From: Mixta sp031457955
Lineage (GTDB): Bacteria; Pseudomonadota; Gammaproteobacteria; Enterobacterales; Enterobacteriaceae
DNA length: 64,000 bases
Assembly (NCBI RefSeq): GCF_031457955.1
Contig: NZ_JAVDXN010000010.1
Coordinates: 1-64,000 of the forward strand
Reading direction: 5' to 3'
Shown: piece by piece, positions 52,639 to 60,925 of the stretch
Position numbering within the stretch: position 1 is the stretch's first letter
How the letters are laid out: each line of letters begins with the position of its first letter
Translations under genes and position numbers: made by a program
The notes under the pieces: model-generated
Told to the model about the DNA's origin: nothing
Database searches by the model: none
Seen by the model: the letters and a program-made list of their open reading frames with translations, nothing else

Positions 52639-53193
52639 ATGAAACCTGCCTCGCTCGCCCTTGTATTCAGCCTGCTGCTGCCTTTTACCAGCAGCGCCCA
52701 CGACTTCGTCAACGGCCAGCGCGTTGCGCCGGTAGGCATCAGTGATAAAGGAGAACTTAACTATCAACAGGATAAGTTTAGCTATCGGGCGTGGAATAGC
52801 GCGCAGCTGCCTGGTAAAGTGCGCGTGCTGCAACATATTGCCGGGCGTTCATCGGCAAAAGAGAAAAACGCCGCGCTGGTGGAGGCGATAAAGCAGGCGC
52901 ATCTGCCGCAGGAACGCTATCAAACCACCACCATCGTCAATACGGATGACGCCATTCCCGGTACCGGCATGTTTGTACGCAGCAGCATTGAAAGTAATAA
53001 GAAACAGTATCCCTGGTCGCAGTTTATTGTTGACAGTAACGGCGCGGCGAAAAGCGCCTGGCAGCTGGAAGATGGCGGCTCCGCCGTGGTGGTATTGGAT
53101 AAAACGGGTCGGGTACGCTTTGCCAAAGATGGCGCGCTGACGGCGCAAGAGACGCAGCAGGTTATCGCCCTGCTGCATCAGTTGCTTAAATAA
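52639..53193 (+). CDS. ytfJ: Periplasmic thioredoxin-like protein YtfJ
   Basis: This 184 aa exported protein has a signal peptide (MKPASLALVFSLLLPFTSSA, residues 1-20) and a YtfJ-family thioredoxin-like body; GKVRVLQHIAGRSSAKEKNA is the region where redox proteins carry CxxC, which is lacking here as in the family. Function is unknown. The ATG at 52639 has GGAG upstream. Convergent with cysQ, with a 7 nt gap. Confidence 0.92.
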   Translation: MKPASLALVFSLLLPFTSSAHDFVNGQRVAPVGISDKGELNYQQDKFSYRAWNSAQLPGKVRVLQHIAGRSSAKEKNAALVEAIKQAHLPQERYQTTTIVNTDDAIPGTGMFVRSSIESNKKQYPWSQFIVDSNGAAKSAWQLEDGGSAVVVLDKTGRVRFAKDGALTAQETQQVIALLHQLLK

Positions 53194-53200
53194 AGCCGAT

Positions 53201-53944
53201 TTAAAAAATAGAAACGCGGAAGCCTGGATTTAAGAAAGATTCGCGCGCCGTATAATCCAGCGGGCGTCCTTTCCAGTCATGAACGTGGGCACCTGCGGCT
53301 AAAGCGACCGCATGACCGGCGGCAGTATCCCAGCTGTTGGTCGGCCCGAAGCGCGGATAGAGCTGCGCCTTGCCTTCCGCCACCAGGCAAAATTTAAGCG
53401 AAGAGCCAATCGCCACCGTTTGATGCTCGCCCAGCTGATGCAGATATTCCGTTAGCTCATCGCCATCCTGATGAGAGCGGCTGACAACCACCAGCGGCGG
53501 GCGCGCATCGCGAATTTTAATCTGCGTTTTCTGCCCGCCCTCTTCTTTCCACGCTTTACCTTCCGCAGCGGAATACATCACTCCCAGCACCGGCGCATAG
53601 ACTACGCCAAGCACCGGTTTGCCCTGATCGATCAGCGCGATGTTCACGGTGAACTCGCCGTTACGCTTAATAAACTCTTTGGTGCCGTCCAGCGGATCGA
53701 CCAGCCAGTAGCGCGACCAGTGCTGACGCACCTCAAAGGCGGGCGGATCTTCTTCCGACACCACCGGCACGTCAGGCGTAAGCTGCTGCAACCCGCGCAT
53801 AATGATGCCGTGCGCGGCAATATCAGCAGTGGTTACAGGGGAATCGTCAGTTTTGTGAGAAACGTCGAGCGGCGCCTCGCCATCGTAAACGTTCATAATG
53901 GCGTCGCCCGCTTCGCGCGCCAGCTGGCAGATTTGCTCTAACAT
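53201..53944 (-). CDS. cysQ: 3'(2'),5'-bisphosphate nucleotidase
   Basis: CysQ removes the 3'-phosphate of PAP, a by-product of sulfate assimilation that inhibits RNases. The 247 aa protein is in the inositol-monophosphatase superfamily: the metal motif LVDPLDGTKEFIKRNGEF and the C-terminal NSWDTAAGHAVALAAGAHVH. It is divergent from cpdB, as in E. coli. Confidence 0.95.
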   Translation of the reverse strand: MLEQICQLAREAGDAIMNVYDGEAPLDVSHKTDDSPVTTADIAAHGIIMRGLQQLTPDVPVVSEEDPPAFEVRQHWSRYWLVDPLDGTKEFIKRNGEFTVNIALIDQGKPVLGVVYAPVLGVMYSAAEGKAWKEEGGQKTQIKIRDARPPLVVVSRSHQDGDELTEYLHQLGEHQTVAIGSSLKFCLVAEGKAQLYPRFGPTNSWDTAAGHAVALAAGAHVHDWKGRPLDYTARESFLNPGFRVSIF

Positions 53945-54272
53945 TTTTCACCTCTTTGTCGATGACCGAAGTAAGCCAGACTACAACGCCGTGACTTACG
54001 ATGATTGATCATGCTGTTTAATCATAGCAGCTGGCGCTCAGATGCCACGGTAAGCGGCTGCCAGCCGTTCGCGTTTGCGGATTGTTTAGTTATCAATAGC
54101 ATAATTCACGCCTTACTGTCATTACCTGCCCCAGCACGCGCATTTTCTCTTCTGGCCGCCTGTTTTGGATAAAGCATTATTTATCGGTTATGGCTCACAA
54201 ATTCGTGCGATGAAATGTAACGTTTGCCGGTTAATTTGAGAAGTTTGTAGCGCTTACTTTTCAGGAGGAAAA
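53945..54272. other. cysQ-cpdB intergenic region
   Basis: 328 bp between divergent cysQ and cpdB, without a gene. It must carry both promoters; the cpdB SD (AGGAGG) is at its right end. No repeat is evident. Confidence 0.4.
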
Positions 54273-56213
54273 ATGATTAAGGGTACTGCGCTTTTGGTGA
54301 TGGCAACGGCTTCGCTTCCGATCTGCGCTGCGACGGTGGATTTTCGCATTATGGAAACCACCGATCTGCACAGCAATATGATGGATTTCGATTACTACAA
54401 AGATAAACCCAGCGATAAATTCGGCCTGGTACGTACCGCGACGCTGATTGCGGCGGCACGCGCGGAGGTCAAAAACAGCGTGCTGGTCGATAACGGCGAC
54501 GTCATCCAGGGTAGCCCGCTGGGCGATTATATGGCCGCGAAGGGGCTGAAACAGGGTGAGACGCATCCGGTTTACCAGGCGATGAATACGCTGGATTACC
54601 GCGTCGGCAATTTGGGCAACCATGAATTTAACTACGGGCTGGATTATCTGCAGAAGGCGCTGGCAGGCGCGCATTTTCCCTATATCAACGCCAACATTAT
54701 CGATGCGGCCACCGGCAAACCGCGCTTTACGCCCTGGCTGATCAAGCCGGAAAAGGTCACCGGACGCGACGGGAAAACCTACACGCTTAATGTCGGCTAT
54801 ATCGGCTTTGTGCCTCCGCAGATTATGGTCTGGGATCGGGTGAATCTACAGGGAAAAGTCACGGTTGATGATATAACCGAAACCGCCCGGCGCTGGGTGC
54901 CGGTGATGCGTCAGCAAGGCGCAGATGTGGTGATTGCCGTGGCGCACTCTGGTTTATCGAGCGAGCCTTATCATGCGCTGGCTGAAAACTCGGTGTGGTA
55001 TCTCAGCAAGGTGCCGGGCATTGACGCAATTATGTTTGGTCATGCGCATGCCGTCTTCCCAGGCGCTGAGTTTGCCGCCATTCCTGGCGCAGATATCAAA
55101 CAAGGTACGCTCAACGGCGTGCCTGCGGTGATGCCGGGCATGTGGGGCGATCACCTGGGCGTGGTGGATCTCACGCTTAATAACGATCAGGGTAAGTGGA
55201 AAGTTACGCAGGCGCGCGCCGAAGCGCGCCCCATCTATGATAAGACGGCGCAAAAGTCGCTGGCGCAGGAGGAAAGCTCGCTGGTTAAGGTGCTGGCCGA
55301 CGCGCATCGCGCCACGCGGGATTTTGTCGCGCAGCCCATCGGTAAATCGGCAGACGTGATGTACAGCTATCTGTCGCTGGTGCAGGACGATCCCACCGTG
55401 CAAATCGTCAATAATGCGCAGCGCGCTTACGTTGAGCATTTCATTCAGGGCGATCCCGATTTAGCGACTATTCCGGTGCTGTCTGCCGCCGCGCCTTTTA
55501 AAGCGGGCGGACGTAAAAACGATCCGGCCAGCTATGTGGAAGTGGAAAAGGGCCAGCTCACGTTTCGTAACGCCGCCGACCTTTACCTTTATCCCAATAC
55601 GCTGGTGGCGATGAAAGTAAACGGCGAACAGGTAAAACAGTGGCTGGAATGCTCTGCCGGTCAGTTTAATCAGATTGATCCGCAACAGCGACAGCCGCAG
55701 CCGCTGATTAACTGGAACTACCGCACCTATAATTTTGACGTGATTGATGGCGTCAATTATCAGATCGATGTGACGCAGCCTGCGCGCTATGACGAAGAGT
55801 GTCAGCTTATTCATCCACAGGCCTCGCGCATTAAAAACCTCACCTGGCAGGGGAAACCGATTAAACCCGACGCGACCTTCCTGGTGGCGACCAATAACTA
55901 TCGCGCCTGGGGCGGTAAGTTTGCCGGTACTGGAGAAAAATATGTCGCTTTCTCCTCACCGGATGAGAATCGCTCGATCGTTTCGGCCTGGATTAGCGCG
56001 CAAACCAAGGCCGAAGGTGAGGTGCATCCGCAGGCGGATAATAACTGGCGGCTGGCGCCCATTGAAAGCGCGGTTCCGCTGGATATTCGCTTTGAAACGT
56101 CTCCCTCGTCAAAAGCGGCAGATTTTATTGCCCATTATGGCCGTTATCCGCTGAGCTATATCAGTCAGGATGAAAATGGTTTTGCCATTTATCGCATCAA
56201 TCTGCAAAAATAG
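54273..56213 (+). CDS. cpdB: 2',3'-cyclic-nucleotide 2'-phosphodiesterase/3'-nucleotidase
   Basis: CpdB is a periplasmic enzyme that turns 2',3'-cyclic nucleotides and 3'-nucleotides into nucleosides and phosphate. The 646 aa protein has a signal peptide (about 1-19), a metallophosphatase domain with RIMETTDLHSNMMDFDYY, VDNGDVIQGSPLGDY and GNLGNHEFNYGLDY, and a C-terminal 5'-nucleotidase domain. CAGGAGG precedes the ATG. A terminator follows. Confidence 0.96.
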   Translation: MIKGTALLVMATASLPICAATVDFRIMETTDLHSNMMDFDYYKDKPSDKFGLVRTATLIAAARAEVKNSVLVDNGDVIQGSPLGDYMAAKGLKQGETHPVYQAMNTLDYRVGNLGNHEFNYGLDYLQKALAGAHFPYINANIIDAATGKPRFTPWLIKPEKVTGRDGKTYTLNVGYIGFVPPQIMVWDRVNLQGKVTVDDITETARRWVPVMRQQGADVVIAVAHSGLSSEPYHALAENSVWYLSKVPGIDAIMFGHAHAVFPGAEFAAIPGADIKQGTLNGVPAVMPGMWGDHLGVVDLTLNNDQGKWKVTQARAEARPIYDKTAQKSLAQEESSLVKVLADAHRATRDFVAQPIGKSADVMYSYLSLVQDDPTVQIVNNAQRAYVEHFIQGDPDLATIPVLSAAAPFKAGGRKNDPASYVEVEKGQLTFRNAADLYLYPNTLVAMKVNGEQVKQWLECSAGQFNQIDPQQRQPQPLINWNYRTYNFDVIDGVNYQIDVTQPARYDEECQLIHPQASRIKNLTWQGKPIKPDATFLVATNNYRAWGGKFAGTGEKYVAFSSPDENRSIVSAWISAQTKAEGEVHPQADNNWRLAPIESAVPLDIRFETSPSSKAADFIAHYGRYPLSYISQDENGFAIYRINLQK

Positions 56214-56220
56214 TAAAAAA

Positions 56221-56240
56221 GCCAGCGTGCGCTGGCTTTT
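56221..56240. terminator. cpdB terminator
   Basis: GCCAGCG-TG-CGCTGGC (effective loop 4 nt) is flanked by six As and four Ts, so it could also stop transcripts of the minus-strand microcin-like gene. Confidence 0.85.
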
Positions 56241-56355
56241 CATTATTATTTTCAGCCGAACGGTGCAAATAATTTAATGGCTACCTTATCAAATAAAAAA
56301 TACGCTATCTGGTTAACGCACTGGCGGCGCAATTACCAGGCGAGTCCTGGCAGCA

Positions 56356-56646
56356 TTATTTATTGCCGAACAGCTGTTTAATGGCGCTGATCCCATTGTC
56401 AACAATGCTGACGACGCCGTTGCCGATATCGGTAATCGCCCCGCCAATATTCAGGCCGAGAAGCTTGCCGATGCCCATTCCCAACAGTGTGCCTGCTTCT
56501 GTTGCATTCGTTACCAGGCCGCCCAGCGCGGTACCTTTATCGACAACGCTACCGATAGCGGCACCAATTTCCGCACCGATATTATCAAACAAGCCAAAAA
56601 AACCACCAGAAATTTGTTCCATTTCCTTATCATTTAGCTGACGCAT
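56356..56646 (-). CDS. Double-glycine-leader microcin-like peptide
   Basis: The 96 aa product has a class II bacteriocin leader, MRQLNDKEMEQISGG, whose GG would be cut by a peptidase-containing ABC transporter of the MchF/CvaB type. The expected mature part is about 81 aa, rich in Gly/Ala/Ile/Leu (FFGLFDNIGAEIGAAIGSVV; MGIGKLLGLNIGGAITDIG), without cysteines, and ends in a basic IKQLFGNK. That fits membrane-active microcins such as V and L. AAGGA lies 5 nt upstream of the ATG, and a sigma-70-like promoter is present. No immunity, exporter or self-modifying gene is adjacent, so it is an orphan. Not matched to a known microcin. Confidence 0.75.
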   Translation of the reverse strand: MRQLNDKEMEQISGGFFGLFDNIGAEIGAAIGSVVDKGTALGGLVTNATEAGTLLGMGIGKLLGLNIGGAITDIGNGVVSIVDNGISAIKQLFGNK

Positions 56647-56702
56647 AATAGTCCTTTTTTATGGGGGGTTGATTTAATGAGCCATACTATTAAAGCAATC
56701 AG

Positions 56703-56732
56703 AGTATAGTGAAAATCAATTTAATAACGCAA
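56703..56732 (-). promoter_or_regulatory. Putative promoter of the microcin-like gene
   Basis: On the minus strand a -35 TTGCGT (56727-56732), 18 bp spacer and -10 TATACT (56703-56708) lie about 57 nt upstream of the ATG in an AT-rich leader. Confidence 0.5.
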
Positions 56733-56869
56733 CAGGCGGGCAATCAGAATAACGACACATATCAATAAGAAAAAATGAAAAAGAAAATTATTTATAACGA
56801 AAACTGTCGCCTGATAAAAAAGGGCAAGGCATTAATTCGCCCTGCCCGGTTATTATTTAAATAAAACGC

Positions 56870-57490
56870 TTAGATAATATCTAATAATTCTACTTCAAAT
56901 ACCAGCGTACTGAATGGCGGAATCGACGCGCCTGCGCCACGCTCGCCGTAGGCCAAATTATGCGGAATGGTCAGTTCCCATTTGGAACCTACCGGCATCA
57001 GCGTCAACGCTTCAATCCAACCGGCAATCACGCCGCTTACCGGGAATTCTGCCGGTTCACCACGCGCAACGGAACTGTCAAATACCGTGCCGTCGATCAG
57101 CTTACCGGTATAGTGAACGCGGACGTGATCCTGACGCGAAGGAATCGCACCGGTGCCCTGGTTAATGACGCGGAACTGTAGCCCTGATTCCGTGCTGTTC
57201 ACCCCTTCACGCTGCGCGTTTTCCTGCAGGTAGGTCTGACCTTCCGCCGCCATCGCCTGCTGACGCTCACGACGCACCGCGTCGGCACGCTCATGCACTT
57301 CGCGCAGCGCGCGATGCACCACATCAACCGGCACCGCAGGCGCATTCCCTTCCAGCGCATCACGCAGGCCCGCTACCATCGCTTCCGGCAGTAATCCCTG
57401 CAGGCCAGAGTCCAGCAGCTGCTGCCCGACCTGCAAACCAATACCGTAACTCGCCTGCGCTTCAAGACTATCAAAAGAAGGGGTCGTCAT
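56870..57490 (-). CDS. fklB: FKBP-type peptidyl-prolyl isomerase FklB
   Basis: FklB (FKBP22) is a homodimeric prolyl isomerase. The 206 aa protein has an N-terminal dimerisation helix region (about 1-90; SYGIGLQVGQQLLDSGLQGL) and a C-terminal FKBP domain (about 105-205) with VHYTGKLIDGTVFDSSVARG and IPPFSTLVFEVELLDI. Length equals E. coli FklB. It is divergent from ytfB. Confidence 0.95.
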   Translation of the reverse strand: MTTPSFDSLEAQASYGIGLQVGQQLLDSGLQGLLPEAMVAGLRDALEGNAPAVPVDVVHRALREVHERADAVRRERQQAMAAEGQTYLQENAQREGVNSTESGLQFRVINQGTGAIPSRQDHVRVHYTGKLIDGTVFDSSVARGEPAEFPVSGVIAGWIEALTLMPVGSKWELTIPHNLAYGERGAGASIPPFSTLVFEVELLDII

Positions 57491-57705
57491 ATTTTATCCT
57501 TTCACCAATAAATCAAAAGAGGAGCAGCATAGCAGCCTGCGTTGCAGGGGTAAAATCTGCATTCTTCCCATGACTTTTTGTAATGAAAAGGAAACAATAA
57601 CGCTATCGCAATTTTTATAATCCAGACAGGCACTTTGCGTCTTTTTTGCCCATACTGCATCCAGGAGAGCAACCGTGACGCGCACAAGGTGCCGGAGGTA
57701 ACATT

Positions 57706-58254
57706 ATGCAAAAGGATACTCATTCTGGCATCCGTTTATGGCTGAGCCGTCTTTGGCATCTGCCGGATGGTATTAGCTGGATGCAGCCGCTGCCGCCCGC
57801 GCACCGACGCGGCATTATTCTGGCGCTTATCGTGTTGCTGCTGGCGTTTCTCTGGCCCTCCCCGACGCCGCGCAACAGTGAGCCGCGCCCGGCTGGCGTT
57901 AATGAGGGTAAAGAGGTGCCGCTGCAGGCAGAGATTTACGATAACCCGCCAGCAACGCAGCCCGTGCAACCTTCATCCCCAACGCAGGATAAAGACCAGT
58001 GGCGCAGTTACCAGATCGCCTCTGGCCAAACGCTGGCTCAGCTGTTTCGTGATAACAATTTACAGGTGAACGATGTTTTCGCGATGGCGCGCGTGGAAGG
58101 TGATGATAAGCCGCTAAGCAACCTGGAGAGCGGACAACAGGTAAAAATTCGGCAGGATAATAATGGCGTGGTGACAGGGCTTACGGTAGAGGGCGAAAAC
58201 GGCCCGGTGCTGTTTACCCGCCAGCCGGATGGCTCTTTTTTGCGTGCGCAATAA
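57706..58254 (+). CDS. ytfB: OapA-family cell-envelope protein YtfB
   Basis: YtfB is an inner-membrane protein of the OapA family, linked in E. coli to cell division and to glycan-dependent adhesion. The 182 aa protein has a short cytoplasmic N-terminus with PDGISWMQPLPPAHRRG, one membrane helix (about 38-52), a Pro/Gln-rich linker, and a C-terminal OapA/LysM-like domain (about 100-182) with SYQIASGQTLAQLFRDNNLQ. It is about 30 aa shorter than E. coli YtfB, all in the linker. Confidence 0.9.
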   Translation: MQKDTHSGIRLWLSRLWHLPDGISWMQPLPPAHRRGIILALIVLLLAFLWPSPTPRNSEPRPAGVNEGKEVPLQAEIYDNPPATQPVQPSSPTQDKDQWRSYQIASGQTLAQLFRDNNLQVNDVFAMARVEGDDKPLSNLESGQQVKIRQDNNGVVTGLTVEGENGPVLFTRQPDGSFLRAQ

Positions 58255-58286
58255 ATAACGCCGCAGCAGAGCAGAAAATAAAAACA

Positions 58287-58313
58287 AAAATGCCGGCCCA
58301 GGGCCGGCATTTT
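58287..58313. terminator. Bidirectional terminator, ytfB/rplI
   Basis: AAAATGCCGGCC and GGCCGGCATTTT arms close a 3 nt loop between convergent ytfB and rplI. With A and T flanks it terminates both ways. Confidence 0.9.
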
Positions 58314-58330
58314 CATGTTACTGAAAAAAC

Positions 58331-58780
58331 TTACTCAGCAACTACGTTCACGTTCAGCTTAGCAAACACTTCGCTGTGAACCTGGAAGCTCACTTCGTGT
58401 TCACCAGTGGTACGCAGAACGCCGTTCGGCATGCGAACTTCGCTCTTAGCCACTTCAACGCCAGCTGCAGTTACAGCGTCAGCGATGTCGCGGGTACCGA
58501 TAGAACCAAACAGTTTGCCTTCGTCACCCGCTTTAGAAGCGATGGTCACGGTGCCCAGTGCGTTGATGCTTTCAGCACGAGCGTTGGCTGCTGCCAGAAC
58601 GTCAGCCAGTTTGGCTTCCAGTTCAGCACGGCGAGTTTCGAAGAACTCAACGTTTTTCTTGGTTGCCGGGACAGCTTTGCCCTGCGGAACCAGGAAGTTA
58701 CGAGCATAGCCCGCTTTAACGTTAACCTGATCGCCCAGGCCGCCCAGGTTTGCTACTTTATCAAGCAGAATAACTTGCAT
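58331..58780 (-). CDS. rplI: 50S ribosomal protein L9
   Basis: This is the 149 aa L9, with the N-terminal rRNA-binding domain MQVILLDKVANLGGLGDQVN, GYARNFLVPQGKAVPATK, the long connecting helix, and the C-terminal domain. It is last in rpsF-priB-rpsR-rplI. Length is standard. Confidence 0.98.
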   Translation of the reverse strand: MQVILLDKVANLGGLGDQVNVKAGYARNFLVPQGKAVPATKKNVEFFETRRAELEAKLADVLAAANARAESINALGTVTIASKAGDEGKLFGSIGTRDIADAVTAAGVEVAKSEVRMPNGVLRTTGEHEVSFQVHSEVFAKLNVNVVAE

Positions 58781-58820
58781 TACCTTATCCTCTCAAAGTC
58801 GATAATTGGACAGTGGCCGA

Positions 58821-59370
<550 letters not shown>

Positions 59371-59376
59371 GGTCGA

Positions 59377-59772
59377 TTACTCTTCAGAATCCCCGGCATC
59401 TGCATCGTCAGAGGTTTCGTTAGCGAAATCTTCACGACGCTCACGGCGCTCGTCTTTCGCTTTAACCATCGGAGATGCTTCGGTTACGGCGTTTTTGGTA
59501 CGCATAACCATGCTGCGGATAACGGCGTCGTTGAAGCGGAAGTTAGTTTCCAGCTCATCGATCACTTCCTGCGGCGCTTCAACGTTCAGCAGAACGTAAT
59601 GCGCTTTGTGCAGTTTGTTGATCGGGTAAGCCAGCTGACGGCGACCCCAGTCTTCCAGACGGTGAATCTTACCTTCTGCACCAGTGATGGCACCAGTGTA
59701 GCGCTCGATCATGCCCGGAACCTGTTCGCTCTGGTCAGGATGAACCATAAAGACGATTTCGTAATGACGCAT
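59377..59772 (-). CDS. rpsF: 30S ribosomal protein S6
   Basis: This is the 131 aa S6, with MRHYEIVFMVHPDQSEQVPG and the acidic C-terminal tail ending DAGDSEE, the part that RimK can extend with glutamates. TAAGGAGC precedes the ATG. First gene of the ribosomal operon. Confidence 0.98.
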   Translation of the reverse strand: MRHYEIVFMVHPDQSEQVPGMIERYTGAITGAEGKIHRLEDWGRRQLAYPINKLHKAHYVLLNVEAPQEVIDELETNFRFNDAVIRSMVMRTKNAVTEASPMVKAKDERRERREDFANETSDDADAGDSEE

Positions 59773-59826
59773 CGAATTTGCTCCTTACGGATTATTCAGC
59801 CTCCTGTCAGGGTCAGCCGTGGCCCA
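59773..59826 (-). promoter_or_regulatory. S6:S18 autoregulatory mRNA leader
   Basis: The minus strand directly before rpsF reads CCATGGGCCACGGCTGACCC, then CAGGAGGCTGAATAATCCGT, and then the SD. It is nearly the same as the E. coli rpsF leader, which binds the S6:S18 complex. The identification rests on that resemblance. Confidence 0.6.
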
Positions 59827-59981
59827 TGGAAGCAAGGAACGTTTTAAGTGTACGGCTGAAAAATTGACGCGTAATCATACTGGCCTGGCGGGGGAAACTC
59901 AAGCGGGAATCACAGAAAAAACGCGCCGGGCCGGGGCGGCAATCCATCGCGGCCTCTGCCCTGCGCGCTTCACGTTTAGGA

Positions 59982-60755
59982 TCAACAGGATGCGAAAAAA
60001 TCCACCAGCGCGCCCACTGCCTGCGGCGTGATTTTATGTCCAACGCCTGGCTCGGTGAGCCAGGTTAGCTGCCGATCGCGCTGTGCGTTGGATAGCGCCT
60101 GAACCAAACGCTGCGTTTCAGCGGCCGGAACGACGTCATCCGCTTCGCCATGCCACAAGAGCAGCGGGCGATCCGCCAGTCGGGCCAACTGCTGACTGGG
60201 ATCGTATGCAGCAAGAGGCGCCAACCGACGCGCCAGCTCCGCCTGCTCAGCGGGCGTTGTCGCCTGTAGCGGCGGAAACAGCGTCTGGCTTAGCGACATA
60301 AAGTAGCCCGATCCCATCAAACAGGCGACGCGATTGATCTGCGGATAGCGCGCCATCGCGCCCAGCGCGGTCATGCCGCCCATCGACGCGCCCGCCACGC
60401 CGAAGCGCCCTTCGGCAATCAGCCCCTGCGCGCGCAGCGCGGTTTCCAGCTGCGGCAGCTCATCAATATTGCGGCGCAAAATATCCCAGAAATGGGCCAG
60501 CCGGTGCGCGCTATCGCCACGATAGCGGGAGCCATGCTCATCGGCATCCGGCATGATCACGCGCCAGCCTGCCTGCGCCAGCGCCACGGCGGCCCAGGCG
60601 TAAACCTCTTTGGAAGAGAGATAACCGTGCCAGAACACCACCGTGGGCAAAGCAGCCTTGCGCAGCCCGGCGGGCGCCGCGTGCAGACATTCAATGTTGC
60701 TAAACGATTCGGTCACGATATCGATCATGTTGCCCGCAACTTTTTGTTCTGCCAT
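59982..60755 (-). CDS. yjfP: Alpha/beta-hydrolase esterase YjfP
   Basis: This is a 257 aa dienelactone-hydrolase-like esterase. Motifs: VVFWHGYLSSKEVYAW (oxyanion hole), FGVAGASMGGMTALGAMARY (nucleophile Ser in GASMG), PLLLWHGEADDVVPAAET (Asp) and GVGHKITPQ (His). E. coli YjfP has carboxylesterase activity on short acyl esters. I chose the ATG at 60755 because of GGAGAAGG upstream; a Met 9 codons later would match E. coli length. It stands alone between rpsF and the chemoreceptor. Confidence 0.9.
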   Translation of the reverse strand: MAEQKVAGNMIDIVTESFSNIECLHAAPAGLRKAALPTVVFWHGYLSSKEVYAWAAVALAQAGWRVIMPDADEHGSRYRGDSAHRLAHFWDILRRNIDELPQLETALRAQGLIAEGRFGVAGASMGGMTALGAMARYPQINRVACLMGSGYFMSLSQTLFPPLQATTPAEQAELARRLAPLAAYDPSQQLARLADRPLLLWHGEADDVVPAAETQRLVQALSNAQRDRQLTWLTEPGVGHKITPQAVGALVDFFASC

Positions 60756-60925
60756 CGCTTTCACCTTCTCCGTGTTTAAAAAATAGCCTTTGATTATAGG
60801 GTATTACGCCAGCGCTTTATTGGCTGTGAAAAAAAAGATCCTTTTCCTTGCGGTTTGTAGGGTAAAAATCCGCCGTTTTTGGCCGTTTAACGAGATCCCA
60901 GAATATTATCTAAAGGTAAAACTTT

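Noticed and set aside
56214..56355. Small immunity gene downstream of the microcin-like gene
   Set aside because: The minus strand gives only a seven-codon frame and a weak CCAGG/CCTGG hairpin before the cpdB terminator.
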